64,000 nucleotides of DNA from Colwellia sp. (GCA_013215385.1 JABSOY010000021.1:25897-89896); one strand, 5' to 3'. Numbered from the stretch's first letter, positions 26,346 through 35,691 are shown. Notes: generated by a model from the letters alone, not told the origin. Translations and numbers: made by a program.

Positions 26346-26374
26346 AAAAAACCGACATTTACTGTCGGTTTTTT
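26346..26374 (+). terminator. Terminator after fabV
   Basis: A perfect 12-bp stem AAAAAACCGACA / TGTCGGTTTTTT with loop TTTAC, 38 bp after the fabV stop. Confidence 0.9.
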
Positions 26375-26403
26375 GCATTTAAGACTAAAATAAACGCCAT
26401 GTT

Positions 26404-26422
26404 GCGAATGATAATCAATTGC
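26404..26422. promoter_or_regulatory. Fur-box-like sequence upstream of nqr
   Basis: GCGAATGATAATCAATTGC matches 14 of 19 positions of the classical Fur box, including the whole AATGATAATCA core. It lies about 190 bp upstream of the probable nqr -10 element, which is far for direct repression, so its role is uncertain. Confidence 0.35.
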
Positions 26423-26584
26423 ATTTAAGTCTTTGTGCTAAAACAATATTTTGGTTAAAACTAAGTTATATATTTTAAATATCTTGCTTAATAAAATGTT
26501 TTTGTCGGATAAATGAGCTAAATCAAAAATTTTCAACTAAATTGTAATTTAAAGTAACAGAGAGCGTAGATAGCTTTAGAGCTT

Positions 26585-26760
26585 TTGTGCTAAAATCGCG
26601 CCAGAAATTTTAACTTAGTCCAGTGGGTCTTTTTCTTTCAATTAACATTTAATGTTAGTGATAAAGGTAAAGCAACTTACTGAAATACACTGAAATCGAT
26701 AATTTGCTTTACCTAACGAGCCTTTCTAATAAGAAATTATTTTTTAGCTTGGTTAGGTAA
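26585..26760 (+). promoter_or_regulatory. nqr promoter -10 and long leader with competing hairpins
   Basis: An extended -10 (TGTGC then TAAAAT at 26591-26596) is followed by a GCGCC discriminator, so transcription would start near 26603 and leave about 205 bases before nqrA. Arm A (26666-26675, GGTAAAGCAA) pairs perfectly with arm B (26704-26713, TTGCTTTACC). Part of B, extended to 26709-26717 (TTACCTAAC), pairs perfectly with arm C (26752-26760, GTTAGGTAA). The two helices share 26709-26713 and cannot both form fully. This is the layout of an attenuator or riboswitch-type leader; what it might sense is unknown. The remaining part of the fabV-nqrA gap (26423-26584) shows nothing clear. Confidence 0.5.
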
Positions 26761-26807
26761 GTAAATAATTGGTTTTGATACTCCCATCAAAAGTAGTGCA
26801 TGTGTTT

Positions 26808-28145
26808 ATGATTACAATAAAAAAAGGTCTGGATGTTCCTGTCGTTGGTTCTCCCCAGCAAGTAATCCATGATGGCAACGCCATCAAAACCGTTGCAACA
26901 TTAGGTGAAGAGTTTGTGGGTATGCGACCAACCATGTTTGTTAAAGTGGATGATCGTGTTAAAAAAGGTCAGGTTCTTTTTGAAGATAAAAAGAACCCAG
27001 GCGTTAAATTCACAGCTCATGCTGCCGGTGTTGTTAAAGAAATCAATCGTGGTGAAAAACGTGTTTTACAATCAGTCGTCATTTCAATTGACGGCGATGA
27101 GCAAGAAACGTTTACTTCATACACGGCTAATGAACTTAGCTCAATAAAACGTGAAGACGTTGTTAGTAACCTTGTTAATTCAGGCTTATGGACAGCATTA
27201 CGTACACGTCCATTTAGTAAAGTTCCAGCAATAGATGCTACACCAATCGCGATTTTTGTTAGTGCAATGGATACTAATCCTTTAGCGGCTAACCCTGAAG
27301 TGATTATTAACGAACAAAGTGAAGCCTTTAAAAATGGTTTAACTGTTATCTCTCGTTTAACGAGTGGTGAAGTATTTGTTAGTAAAGCGCCTGGTGCAAA
27401 CATTCCTGTTACAGCTAACGTGCAAGTTAACGAATTTGCCGGGAAACACCCTGCAGGTTTAGTTGGTACTCATATGCATTTCTTAAAGCCAGTTAGTGCT
27501 GATAAGTCTGCATGGAGCTTAGGTTATCAAGACGTTATTGCTTTTGGCCAATTATTTACTACTGGTGAGTTAAATAATACTCGTATTATTTCACTTGCAG
27601 GTCCTGCGGCTAAGAATCCACGTTTAGTGCGTACCCTGATAGGTGCCAATACAGACCAATTAACGGCTGGCGAAGCTGCTGACGGTGAATTACGTGTTGT
27701 ATCTGGTTCTTTACTTTCAGGAGCCGGTTCTAAAGGTGTTCACGCCTATTTAGGTCGTTATCATGTACAAGTTTCGTTGATTCTAGAAGGTCGCGAAAAA
27801 GAATTTATGGGTTATATGTACCCAGGTCCTAATAAATTCTCGGTAACACGTGCATATATGTCTCATTTCTTCCCGAAGAAATTATTCAATATGACCACAA
27901 CAACTAACGGTAGTCCTCGTGACATGGTGCCAATTGGTAACTTTGAACGCGTTATGCCATTAGATATTCTCCCAACAATGTTATTGCGTGATTTATGTGC
28001 CGGTGATACCGATGGCGCGCAGCAACTTGGTGCTTTAGAGCTTGACGAAGAAGACTTAGCCTTATGTACATTTGTTTGCCCAGGCAAAACAGATTACGGC
28101 GTTATTCTTCGTAAATGCCTAACCACAATAGAGAAGGAAGGTTAG
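26808..28145 (+). CDS. nqrA: Na+-translocating NADH:quinone reductase subunit A
   Basis: Peripheral cytoplasmic subunit of the six-protein sodium pump Na+-NQR, linked to quinone binding. The protein begins [11 protein letters not shown], the standard NqrA start, at the ATG at 26808; an in-frame TTG at 26769 would add 13 unconserved residues. The remainder is typical (about 445 residues), including P-G-A-N-I-P-V-T and [13 protein letters not shown]. No strong Shine-Dalgarno precedes the ATG, and the long structured leader upstream may affect initiation. It is the first gene of nqrABCDEF; nqrB starts two bases after its stop. Confidence 0.95.
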   Translation: MITIKKGLDVPVVGSPQQVIHDGNAIKTVATLGEEFVGMRPTMFVKVDDRVKKGQVLFEDKKNPGVKFTAHAAGVVKEINRGEKRVLQSVVISIDGDEQETFTSYTANELSSIKREDVVSNLVNSGLWTALRTRPFSKVPAIDATPIAIFVSAMDTNPLAANPEVIINEQSEAFKNGLTVISRLTSGEVFVSKAPGANIPVTANVQVNEFAGKHPAGLVGTHMHFLKPVSADKSAWSLGYQDVIAFGQLFTTGELNNTRIISLAGPAAKNPRLVRTLIGANTDQLTAGEAADGELRVVSGSLLSGAGSKGVHAYLGRYHVQVSLILEGREKEFMGYMYPGPNKFSVTRAYMSHFFPKKLFNMTTTTNGSPRDMVPIGNFERVMPLDILPTMLLRDLCAGDTDGAQQLGALELDEEDLALCTFVCPGKTDYGVILRKCLTTIEKEG

Positions 28146-28147
28146 TC

Positions 28148-29365
28148 ATGGGCTTGAAAAAGTTTTTTGAAGATATAGAACCGCAATTTGAAAAAGGCGG
28201 CAAACTAGAAACGTGGTACGCTTTATACGAAGCCGTAGCCACCGGGTTATTTACTCCAGGTCAAGTGAACAAAGGTCAAACTCACGTTCGCGATAGTATT
28301 GACTTAAAACGTATCATGATCACGGTATGGTTAGCTGTTTTCCCTGCCATGTTTTTTGGTATGTACAACATTGGTTTTCAAGCAACTGAAGCATTAGCTG
28401 CAGGTTATGCTTTACCCGATAGCTGGCAAGTAGGCTTGTTCGAATTCGTTGGTGGCAGTTTATCGGCTGAGTCCGGTTGGTTTAGCATGATGCTTTACGG
28501 TGCCATGTTCTTCCTACCTATATACGCCGTTACCTTCGTGGTTGGTGGTTTTTGGGAAGTTTTATTTGCGACTGTGCGCAAACATGAAGTTAACGAAGGT
28601 TTCTTTGTTAGCTCAATTCTATTCGCTTTAATTCTGCCTGCGTCTATTCCTTTATGGCAAGTCGCTATCGGTATTACTTTTGGTATTGTTATTGCCAAAG
28701 AAGTATTTGGTGGTACGGGTAAAAACTTCTTGAACCCTGCATTAGCAGGTCGTGCGTTTTTATTCTTCGCTTATCCTGGTGAAATTTCAGGTGATGCAGT
28801 ATGGGTTGCCGTTGACGGTTTCTCAGGTGCAACAGCGTTAAGTGCTGCCGCTTCAGGTAACTTAGATTTTGCTGTAAATGGTTTAGCGATGAGTGAATCA
28901 TGGTGGAATGCATTTTGGGGCTTTATTCCGGGTTCAGTAGGTGAAGTGTCAACCGCCGCTATTTTCCTTGGTGGGGCATACATTCTCTATAAAGGTATTG
29001 CTTCATGGCGTATCGTTTTAGGTGTATTTGCCGGCATGGTTTTTACTGCATTGATGTTTAATAGTATTGGAAGTGATACTAACGCAATGTTTGCTATGCC
29101 TTGGTATTGGCATTTAGTTACCGGTGGTTTTGCTTTCGGTATGATGTTTATGGCAACAGACCCCGTTTCAGCTTCATTCACTAACACTGGTAAATACTGG
29201 TTTGGTGCATTGGTTGGTGTCATGGTTGTACTTGTACGTGTTGTTAACCCCGCATTCCCAGAAGGTATGATGTTAGCTATTTTATTCGCTAACTTATTTG
29301 CCCCTCTTTTCGACTATTTTGTCGTGCAAGGGAATATTAAACGGAGGCTTGCTCGCAATGTCTAG
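28148..29365 (+). CDS. nqrB: Na+-NQR subunit B
   Basis: Integral membrane subunit that carries covalent FMN and riboflavin and forms part of the sodium path. The ATG at 28148 gives [11 protein letters not shown], the usual N-terminus; about 405 residues with ten or so hydrophobic segments. The FMN attachment motif S-G-A-T is visible in [11 protein letters not shown], where flavin is joined to Thr through phosphate by ApbE. The gene end overlaps nqrC by eight bases. Confidence 0.95.
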   Translation: MGLKKFFEDIEPQFEKGGKLETWYALYEAVATGLFTPGQVNKGQTHVRDSIDLKRIMITVWLAVFPAMFFGMYNIGFQATEALAAGYALPDSWQVGLFEFVGGSLSAESGWFSMMLYGAMFFLPIYAVTFVVGGFWEVLFATVRKHEVNEGFFVSSILFALILPASIPLWQVAIGITFGIVIAKEVFGGTGKNFLNPALAGRAFLFFAYPGEISGDAVWVAVDGFSGATALSAAASGNLDFAVNGLAMSESWWNAFWGFIPGSVGEVSTAAIFLGGAYILYKGIASWRIVLGVFAGMVFTALMFNSIGSDTNAMFAMPWYWHLVTGGFAFGMMFMATDPVSASFTNTGKYWFGALVGVMVVLVRVVNPAFPEGMMLAILFANLFAPLFDYFVVQGNIKRRLARNV

Positions 29366-30152
29366 TAATAAAGAAACTCCAATGAAAACAATTGGCTTTG
29401 TCTTTCTTGTTTGTTTAGTTTGTGCCGCCTTAGTATCTATTGCTGCTAGTGGTCTAAAACCTTTACAACAAGCTAATAAGCTACTTGATAAGCAAACTAA
29501 AATTCTTGAAGCCTCAGGCTTATTAGAGATTGCAGGTACTGACATTGTTAGTACTTATAATCAGTTTGTTGTTGCTAAAATGATCGACTTGGATACAGGA
29601 GAGATTGTTACCGACGCTTCTGTTGAAGAGATTAATAGGTTTGACGAGCGTGCAGACTCTCGTAATCTTGCTAAAAGTTCAAAACCTAAGAATGACATTG
29701 CGGGTATTAACCGTCGTGCTAATCATGCGGTTGTTTACTTAGTTAACAATGAGCAAGGTCAATTAAATACCCTGGTTTTACCTATTGTTGGTTTAGGCTT
29801 ATGGGATTTAATGTACGGGTTTGTTGGTTTAGAACCAGACCTAAATACTGTTCGTAGCGTTATTTATTCTGACTTAAAGGAAACTCCTGGTTTAGGCGCT
29901 GAAGTGCTTAATCCTAGGTGGAAATCTTTATGGCCAGGTAAGAAAATGTTCAATGATAAAGGCGAAACTGCTATTAAGGTGGTTAAAGGTGGTGCTAAAA
30001 CTGGTGATGTTCACGGTGTTGATGCATTGTCTGGCGCTACATTAACCAGTAATGGCGTGCAACGTACTTTACATTTTTGGTTAGGTGATGAGGGCTATGG
30101 TCCATTCATTACTAAATTCCGCAGTGTTGCTAGTGAAGGAGGATCGAACTAA
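29358..30152 (+). CDS. nqrC: Na+-NQR subunit C
   Basis: Membrane-anchored periplasmic subunit carrying a second covalent FMN. One N-terminal membrane helix (about residues 11-30, [15 protein letters not shown]) is followed by a soluble FMN domain. The attachment motif is S-G-A-T in [13 protein letters not shown], Thr modified by ApbE. The ATG at 29358 gives 264 residues. An upstream in-frame start would duplicate nqrB sequence in another frame and is rejected. It is joined to nqrD by a TAATG overlap. Confidence 0.95.
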   Translation: MSSNKETPMKTIGFVFLVCLVCAALVSIAASGLKPLQQANKLLDKQTKILEASGLLEIAGTDIVSTYNQFVVAKMIDLDTGEIVTDASVEEINRFDERADSRNLAKSSKPKNDIAGINRRANHAVVYLVNNEQGQLNTLVLPIVGLGLWDLMYGFVGLEPDLNTVRSVIYSDLKETPGLGAEVLNPRWKSLWPGKKMFNDKGETAIKVVKGGAKTGDVHGVDALSGATLTSNGVQRTLHFWLGDEGYGPFITKFRSVASEGGSN

Positions 30153-30775
30153 TGTCTTCAGATACTAAAAAGGTACTATTTGGACCTGTTGTTGATAATA
30201 ACCCTATCGCGCTGCAAGTACTGGGTGTTTGTTCTGCTTTAGCAGTAACAAGTTCAATGGCAAATGCTTTGGTTATGACCATCGCAGTTATGCTGGTAAC
30301 AGGTTTTTCTAACTTGTTTATCTCACTTGTTCGTAATCATATACCATCAAGTGTGCGTATTATCGTACAAATGGCTATTATTGCCTCATTGGTAATTGTG
30401 GTTGACCAAGTGTTAAAAGCATTCTCTTACCAGTTGTCGAAAGAACTTTCGGTTTTTATTGGTTTGATCATTACTAACTGTATTGTAATGGGCCGTGCAG
30501 AAGCTTTTGCAATGAAAGAAAAGCCAGGAGTCAGCTTTTTAGACGGTATTGGTAACGGATTAGGTTATGGTGCAGTCTTGATGGTTGTTGCTTTTTTCCG
30601 TGAATTATTTGGTTTTGGTGAAATCTTCGGTATTGAAGTATTTAAATTAGTTCAAAACGGTGGTTGGTACCAAGGTAATGGCTTATTAGTCTTACCATTT
30701 AGTTCATTCTTCATTATTGGTTTAATCATCTGGGCTATTCGCCAGTGGAAACCAGAACAAGTAGAGAAGGATTAG
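30152..30775 (+). CDS. nqrD: Na+-NQR subunit D
   Basis: Membrane subunit related to RnfE; with NqrE it holds an iron centre between symmetric half-helices. The 207-residue protein has six hydrophobic segments and the motifs [16 protein letters not shown] and F-G-P-V-V-D-N-N-P. The cysteine in T-N-C is the likely iron ligand. It overlaps nqrC by one base and is separated from nqrE by four. Confidence 0.95.
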   Translation: MSSDTKKVLFGPVVDNNPIALQVLGVCSALAVTSSMANALVMTIAVMLVTGFSNLFISLVRNHIPSSVRIIVQMAIIASLVIVVDQVLKAFSYQLSKELSVFIGLIITNCIVMGRAEAFAMKEKPGVSFLDGIGNGLGYGAVLMVVAFFRELFGFGEIFGIEVFKLVQNGGWYQGNGLLVLPFSSFFIIGLIIWAIRQWKPEQVEKD

Positions 30776-30779
30776 CCTC

Positions 30780-31403
30780 ATGGAACATTATTTAAGTATT
30801 TTTATTAAAACCATATTTATAGAAAATATGGCCTTAAGCTTTTTCCTTGGTATGTGTACTTTCTTAGCCGTGTCTAAGAAAGTGAGCACAGCGATTGGTT
30901 TGGGTGTAGCGGTTGTTGTGGTATTAGGTTTAGCCGTACCTGCTAACCAAATTATCTATCAAGCAATTTTAGCGCCTGGTGCGTTAGATAGCATGATGGG
31001 TATTACCGAGCAGAAAGACTCAATTGATTTGAGCTTTTTATCTTTTATTACCTTTATTGGTGTTATTGCCGCTTTAGTACAGATTTTGGAAATGATTTTA
31101 GATAAATATTTTCCTGTTTTGTATCAAGCCTTGGGTATATTCTTACCTTTAATCACCGTTAACTGTGCAATATTTGGTGCGGTATCTTTCATGGTAGCTA
31201 AAAATTTAACCTTAGGTGAAAGTGTTGTTTACGGCATTGGCTCTGGTGTTGGTTGGATGCTTGCTATTGTACTGATGGCCGCTATACGTGAGAAAATGAA
31301 ATATTCTGACGTACCAGACGGTTTGAAAGGTTTAGGTATTACGTTTATCTCCGCTGGATTGATGGCTTTTGGCTTTCTTTCTTTTGGTGGTATTTCACTG
31401 TAG
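30780..31403 (+). CDS. nqrE: Na+-NQR subunit E
   Basis: Partner of NqrD, related to RnfA. The 207-residue protein has six hydrophobic segments. [18 protein letters not shown] (first half-helix, with cysteine) and the internally related V-N-C-A-I-F-G-A-V provide the cysteine ligands of the iron centre. A 74-bp gap follows before nqrF, longer than the other joints, and contains a small stem-loop. Confidence 0.95.
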   Translation: MEHYLSIFIKTIFIENMALSFFLGMCTFLAVSKKVSTAIGLGVAVVVVLGLAVPANQIIYQAILAPGALDSMMGITEQKDSIDLSFLSFITFIGVIAALVQILEMILDKYFPVLYQALGIFLPLITVNCAIFGAVSFMVAKNLTLGESVVYGIGSGVGWMLAIVLMAAIREKMKYSDVPDGLKGLGITFISAGLMAFGFLSFGGISL

Positions 31404-31477
31404 GCAAATGTCGGTCGAAGCTACTTATTACTATAAGTAATTTGAGTGTAGGCCCTAGATAATTTAAGGAAAAGTCG

Positions 31478-32701
31478 ATGGAAATAATTCTCGGCATATC
31501 GATGTTTACCGCGATAGTACTAGCGTTGGTTTTAGTGATTTTATTTGCTAAATCAAAATTAGTTTCTTCAGGTGACGTAACGATTAGTATAAATGGCGAT
31601 CCGAAAAAATCAGTAGTAACTCCTGCTGGCGGCAAGCTTCTTGGTGCACTTGCGGATCAAGGGATTTTCATTCCTTCTGCTTGTGGTGGTGGTGGTACTT
31701 GTGGTCAATGTCGTGTTGATGTGCATTCAGGTGGTGGTGATATTCTTCCAACTGAAACCGGCCATATCACTAAGCGTGAAGCCAAAACAGGTTGTCGTTT
31801 AGCCTGTCAGGTTGCTGTTAAACAAGATATGGTAATTGAAGTAGAAGATGAAATCTTCGGTGTTCAACAATGGGAATGTGAAGTTATCTCTAACGATAAC
31901 CAAGCAACATTCATTAAAGAACTTAAACTTCAAATTCCAAATGGCGAATCTGTACCGTTTAAAGCGGGTGGTTATATTCAAATTGAAGCGCCTGCGCATC
32001 ATGTTAAATATAGCGACTTTGATATTGACGATCAGTATAAAGGCGATTGGAATCATTTTGGTTTCTTTGATGTTGAATCAAAAGTTGATGAGCCAACCTT
32101 ACGTGCCTATTCAATGGCAAACTATCCAGAGGAAGCTGGCATTATTATGCTTAACGTGCGTATTGCTACGCCGCCTCCAGGACGTTTACATTTACCAGCA
32201 GGCAAAATGTCATCGTATATTTTCAGCCTTAAAGCAGGCGATAAAGTGACGATTTCTGGGCCGTTTGGTGAATTCTTCGCTAAAGAAACCGATGCAGAAA
32301 TGGTCTTTATTGGTGGTGGAGCTGGCATGGCGCCAATGCGTTCACACTTATTTGATCAACTTAAACGTCTTAAGTCGAAACGCAAGATTAGCTTTTGGTA
32401 TGGTGCCCGTTCTAAACGTGAAATGTTCTATGAAGATGATTATAACGGCTTAGCGGCTGAAAATGATAACTTCCAATGGCATGTTGCGCTTTCTGATCCA
32501 CAGAAAGAAGATAACTGGGAAGGCATGACAGGTTTTATTCATAACGTACTTCACGAAAACTACTTGAAAGATCATGAAGCACCAGAAGATTGTGAGTACT
32601 ATATGTGTGGTCCTCCAATGATGAATGCAGCTGTGATTCATATGCTTAAAGATTTAGGCGTAGAAGACGAGAACATCATGCTTGACGACTTCGGCGGCTA
32701 G
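31478..32701 (+). CDS. nqrF: Na+-NQR subunit F (NADH-oxidising)
   Basis: Entry point for electrons: oxidises NADH with FAD and passes electrons through a 2Fe-2S centre. One N-terminal membrane helix (about 3-24), then a ferredoxin-like domain with C69, C75, C78 and C110 ([11 protein letters not shown]), and a ferredoxin-reductase domain with R-A-Y-S-M-A-N-Y (FAD), [13 protein letters not shown] and Y-M-C-G-P-P-M-M (NADH). The 407 residues are the usual length. A Shine-Dalgarno AAGGAAAA (31467-31474) precedes the ATG. Confidence 0.95.
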   Translation: MEIILGISMFTAIVLALVLVILFAKSKLVSSGDVTISINGDPKKSVVTPAGGKLLGALADQGIFIPSACGGGGTCGQCRVDVHSGGGDILPTETGHITKREAKTGCRLACQVAVKQDMVIEVEDEIFGVQQWECEVISNDNQATFIKELKLQIPNGESVPFKAGGYIQIEAPAHHVKYSDFDIDDQYKGDWNHFGFFDVESKVDEPTLRAYSMANYPEEAGIIMLNVRIATPPPGRLHLPAGKMSSYIFSLKAGDKVTISGPFGEFFAKETDAEMVFIGGGAGMAPMRSHLFDQLKRLKSKRKISFWYGARSKREMFYEDDYNGLAAENDNFQWHVALSDPQKEDNWEGMTGFIHNVLHENYLKDHEAPEDCEYYMCGPPMMNAAVIHMLKDLGVEDENIMLDDFGG

Positions 32702-32741
32702 CTTTTATTTTTAAGCTCAATTTACCCTTAATTTCATCGTT

Positions 32742-32778
32742 GGCTGTGCTCACTTACTATCGTAAGCTCCGCGCAGCC
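32742..32778. repeat. 37-bp nested hairpin, nqrF-apbE gap
   Basis: Outer stem of 8 (GGCTGTGC with GCGCAGCC, one T-G pair), internal loop TCA opposite CTCC, inner stem of 5 (CTTAC / GTAAG), tetraloop TATC. The copy at 45581-45617 has the same dimensions, 8-3-5-4-5-4-8, and the same internal loop apart from one base, with entirely different stems. It follows the nqrF stop by 40 bases. Confidence 0.75.
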
Positions 32779-32839
32779 GCCTTGAACTAAAGGAAAAATA
32801 TGAAGCTTAAAAATTAAAAGCACATGAAATTGAATATGT

Positions 32840-32863
32840 AAAAGACGGCTTTGGTCGTCTTTT
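32840..32863 (+). terminator. Weak terminator in the nqrF-apbE gap
   Basis: An 8-bp stem AAAAGACG / CGTCTTTT around an 8-base loop. It would separate nqrABCDEF from apbE and nqrM, though leaky read-through is plausible. Confidence 0.62.
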
Positions 32864-32865
32864 AT

Positions 32866-32953
32866 TATTTATATAAGCAGTGTTTATGTTCAGGATGAAC
32901 GGTATGTCAAGGCTCCATGGATGGGGATGAGTGACGATAGCCTATTTATATAA
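32866..32953. repeat. Copy of the GTTCAGGATGAAC / CATGGATG module flanked by an 11-bp direct repeat
   Basis: The module (32886-32938) has the hairpins GTTCA-GGA-TGAAC (32888-32900) and CTCCAT-GG-ATGGGG (32913-32926, one T-G pair). It is bracketed by TATTTATATAA at 32866-32876 and again at 32943-32953, which could be a target duplication. The remaining leader to apbE (32954-32974) holds a GAGAG ribosome-binding sequence. Confidence 0.8.
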
Positions 32954-32974
32954 ATAATAAACTTGAGAGCTCTT

Positions 32975-34015
32975 ATGAATAAAATTAAAGCAATGTTACA
33001 GTGTGCTGTATTTATTGTGTTATCAGCTTGCTCTGATAGCAATGAAACTAATAAACCCCATGAAGTGTTATTTCAGGGCATGACCATGGGAACTGTTGCT
33101 TATAATGTAAAAGTGATTGTTAAACCTGATACCTTGCAAGGCTCTAAATTTGATCAACCAAAAACCCATGCAGACATCGATGCTATTTTAAAGCAGCTAC
33201 TACAGGGGATGTCTAACTGGCTACCAGATTCTGAGCTATCACGTTTTAATAAGTCTACTTCACTCGCTACTATTGAAGTGTCAGAGGGATTACGTCGAGT
33301 TATCGCTGAGTCGATTCGATTGGGTAAGTTAAGCGAAGGTAAGTTAGATGTTACTATTGGACCCTTAATTAACTTATGGGGTTTTGGGCCAGAATATCGC
33401 CCGGAGAAAGTGCCAAGTGATGCCGAGCTAAAAATAGCGCAAGCACGTACTGGTTTAAAATACTTATCTCTTAATGGCAATAAATTGTCGAAAGCAATAC
33501 CAGACCTATATATTGACCTTTCAACGATTGCCAAAGGTTATGCTGTCGACTTAATCGCGGAGTACCTTGAAAGCAAGGGCTTGGATAACTACCTTGTTGA
33601 AATAGGTGGTGAAATGCGAGTAAAAGGCTTTAAACATACCGGCGAGCTGTGGCACGTTGCTATAGAAAAGCCCTTATCTGAAGAGCGAGTAGTTCACCAA
33701 ATTATTATCCCTAAAGATAATGCTTTAGCGACCTCTGGAGATTATAGGAAATATTTTGAGGCTAATGGCCAACGTTTTTCACATATTATCGATCCTCAGT
33801 CAGGAAGACCAATTAATCATAAGTTAGTCTCTGTTACCGTCATTCATCCGTCGTCAATGACCGCCGATGGTTTGTCTACAGCAATGATGTTAATGGGCGA
33901 AGAAAAAGCGTTAGCTTTTGCAGAACAAAATGAACTAGCCGCGTATCTGATCATTAAAACGGAACATGGCTTTATCGAGCAAAGCACGGTAAAATTCATG
34001 CAGTATTTAAAGTAA
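32975..34015 (+). CDS. apbE: FAD:protein FMN transferase ApbE
   Basis: ApbE transfers FMN from FAD to threonine in S-G-A-T motifs of NqrB and NqrC. The ATG at 32975 gives about 346 residues with a lipobox L-S-A-C near residue 19, so the enzyme is an exported lipoprotein. Family motifs seen are G-M-T-M-G-T (substrate entry), D-V-T-I-G-P-L-I-N-L-W-G-F-G-P, I-D-L-S-T-I-A-K-G-Y-A-V-D, I-G-G-E-M and A-T-S-G-D-Y-R. Its position after nqrF and before nqrM fits its job in maturing Na+-NQR. A TTG at 32963 is an unlikely alternative start. Confidence 0.94.
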   Translation: MNKIKAMLQCAVFIVLSACSDSNETNKPHEVLFQGMTMGTVAYNVKVIVKPDTLQGSKFDQPKTHADIDAILKQLLQGMSNWLPDSELSRFNKSTSLATIEVSEGLRRVIAESIRLGKLSEGKLDVTIGPLINLWGFGPEYRPEKVPSDAELKIAQARTGLKYLSLNGNKLSKAIPDLYIDLSTIAKGYAVDLIAEYLESKGLDNYLVEIGGEMRVKGFKHTGELWHVAIEKPLSEERVVHQIIIPKDNALATSGDYRKYFEANGQRFSHIIDPQSGRPINHKLVSVTVIHPSSMTADGLSTAMMLMGEEKALAFAEQNELAAYLIIKTEHGFIEQSTVKFMQYLK

Positions 34016-34079
34016 TTGGCACTAGCGGGTTACTGTTGGTTTGTTGTAAGTTTATAAAGAATAGTAGTAGGTTATTTTT

Positions 34080-34301
34080 ATGATGATTTTTATGATCACC
34101 CTAGGTTTTTTTCTCACAGTCTTCGCGGCAATGGCAGTGGGCTATATTTTCCAACAAAAAAGCTTAGCAGGTAGCTGTGGCGGTTTAGCCACTGTCGGCA
34201 TTGATAAGTCATGTAATTGTGACAATCCCTGTGAAAAGCGACAAGAACGTGAACGTATTGCCGCCGCCCAAGAAAATATGATTGATGTTAAAAATATTTA
34301 G
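34080..34301 (+). CDS. nqrM: Na+-NQR maturation protein NqrM
   Basis: NqrM (DUF539) is needed to load the iron centre of NqrD and NqrE. The 73-residue protein has one membrane helix at the N-terminus and four cysteines at 33, 45, 47 and 51 (G-S-C-G-G-L, then C-N-C-D-N-P-C), the conserved set of the family. The C-terminus is charged (E-K-R-Q-E-R-E-R). It ends the nqr block and is followed at once by a terminator. Two ATG codons in tandem at 34080 and 34083 could both serve as start. Confidence 0.94.
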   Translation: MMIFMITLGFFLTVFAAMAVGYIFQQKSLAGSCGGLATVGIDKSCNCDNPCEKRQERERIAAAQENMIDVKNI

Positions 34302-34304
34302 ATA

Positions 34305-34334
34305 AAAAAAGCGATAAGAAATTATCGCTTTTTT
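34305..34334 (+). terminator. Terminator after nqrM
   Basis: A perfect 13-bp stem AAAAAAGCGATAA / TTATCGCTTTTTT with a GAAA tetraloop, three bases past the nqrM stop. The next 210 bp up to the convergent HupE/UreJ-like gene show nothing clear. Confidence 0.9.
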
Positions 34335-34545
34335 ATTATCCGGAATTCGATAAAGTATCTAAGCTTGTTTACTGTAGTTATTATCACTAACGACTAAGTT
34401 AATAGGCTGGCATAAAAGCCGAGTAAGCTTTTATCACAAAGACTAGTTAGTCAGAAAACTATAGTAATCATCCTCGCAAAAGTACATCAAATTAGCTTTA
34501 ACGTTTTATAGCTATGCTTTTTATTTTAAGTAACTAAGTGAGCTG

Positions 34546-35691
34546 TTATAAAATACGTTCAATAAACCAGTAAAGCGCAATTGTTGAAATACCTAAGCTT
34601 AAGGGGATAACTATATGCTTTCGATACCATGGTTTATTCTTACACCATAATGTTGCCACTAACGCTAAAATAATTACGGTAATTTGACCAAACTCAACGC
34701 CAATATTAAATGAAAGTAAACTGGTGACATAGCTACTTTCAGGTAGGCCTAATTCTACCAACACGGAAGCAAAGCCTAAACCATGTAATAAACCAAAAAT
34801 AAAAATAATCGGTAAACGCCATTTACTAAGCTTCTGTTGATATATATTTTCAATGGCTACATAAGCAATCGATAATGCGATTAAAGGCTCTACCACGCTA
34901 CTAGGTAAGTTTATAACGCCAAATATACCTAAAGCTAAGGTAAAAGTATGTGCAAGGGTGAAAACACTGACTTGCCATAGTAGGGTTGAAGTTTTCGTTG
35001 CTAAGAGAAATAAGGCTAAGACAAAAAGAATATGATCAAGCCCTTGCGGTATAATATGAATAAAACCTTGATAAATATATTCAGCAATATTTAATAGCTT
35101 TTGTTGATAGGCTGATAAATCACGGCTAATCGCATTGGTTTCATTTAGTGAAAAATAATCACTGTTATTATCCACCAATACCATAGTTTGCATTGGACTA
35201 GAGACCGTTAAATAAACATCGCCTAACAAGTCTGAGAACTTTATAGCGACCTTTTTTACGCTCTTTGGTAAAACACCACTTACCGTTATGTCGATTGTTT
35301 TATCGGTAACACTTGGATGTAGCTTCTTTCTTAATGCGGCAACGGTTAAACCAGAAAATGCTTTAATCGCTAATCTTTTCGTATTCAGATCGTTATCTTT
35401 AAATAAAATAACACTATTATTACTGAGCGACTGTGCGATTTTAGCCAGTAAGTTTTTAGTCTCAATCAGTGATAACTGCTGTAAATTACTGATCAATGCC
35501 AGATCATCAGCCGAAAACTTTTGATGTTTTTTAATAAGGTGAAGTACGTCAACCGAGATAACTAATTGGTAATTGCCTTGCTCGAGAAAATATAATTGCG
35601 CTTGATTAACATCCTTATTATGAGCGTTAGCGTAAAAGCTCAGCGTAAGACAAAATAACACACTAAAACTTGAAATAAATCGAAAAATCAT
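34546..35691 (-). CDS. HupE/UreJ-family membrane protein
   Basis: Members with this layout are proposed metal (nickel or cobalt) handling proteins, but biochemistry is sparse. The protein has a signal peptide (F-C-L-T-L-S-F-Y-A-N-A-H), a ~180-residue extracytoplasmic domain and a C-terminal membrane domain with six or seven helices. That domain carries the HupE/UreJ histidine motifs G-L-D-H-I-L-F-V-L, L-A-H-T-F-T-L-A-L-G and F-G-L-L-H-G-L-G-F-A. Start choice: ATG 35691 leads directly into the signal peptide; a TTG at 35724 would add 11 residues. No hydrogenase or urease genes are nearby, so the metal role is not supported by context. Confidence 0.82.
   Translation of the reverse strand: MIFRFISSFSVLFCLTLSFYANAHNKDVNQAQLYFLEQGNYQLVISVDVLHLIKKHQKFSADDLALISNLQQLSLIETKNLLAKIAQSLSNNSVILFKDNDLNTKRLAIKAFSGLTVAALRKKLHPSVTDKTIDITVSGVLPKSVKKVAIKFSDLLGDVYLTVSSPMQTMVLVDNNSDYFSLNETNAISRDLSAYQQKLLNIAEYIYQGFIHIIPQGLDHILFVLALFLLATKTSTLLWQVSVFTLAHTFTLALGIFGVINLPSSVVEPLIALSIAYVAIENIYQQKLSKWRLPIIFIFGLLHGLGFASVLVELGLPESSYVTSLLSFNIGVEFGQITVIILALVATLWCKNKPWYRKHIVIPLSLGISTIALYWFIERIL

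Noticed and set aside
31404..31477. Third full copy of the 37-bp nested hairpin in the nqrE-nqrF gap
   Set aside because: A stem-loop is present and in reverse orientation has a CTCA and TTACT-like resemblance, but the 8-3-5-4-5-4-8 geometry does not fit, so it is only a possible degenerate relative.
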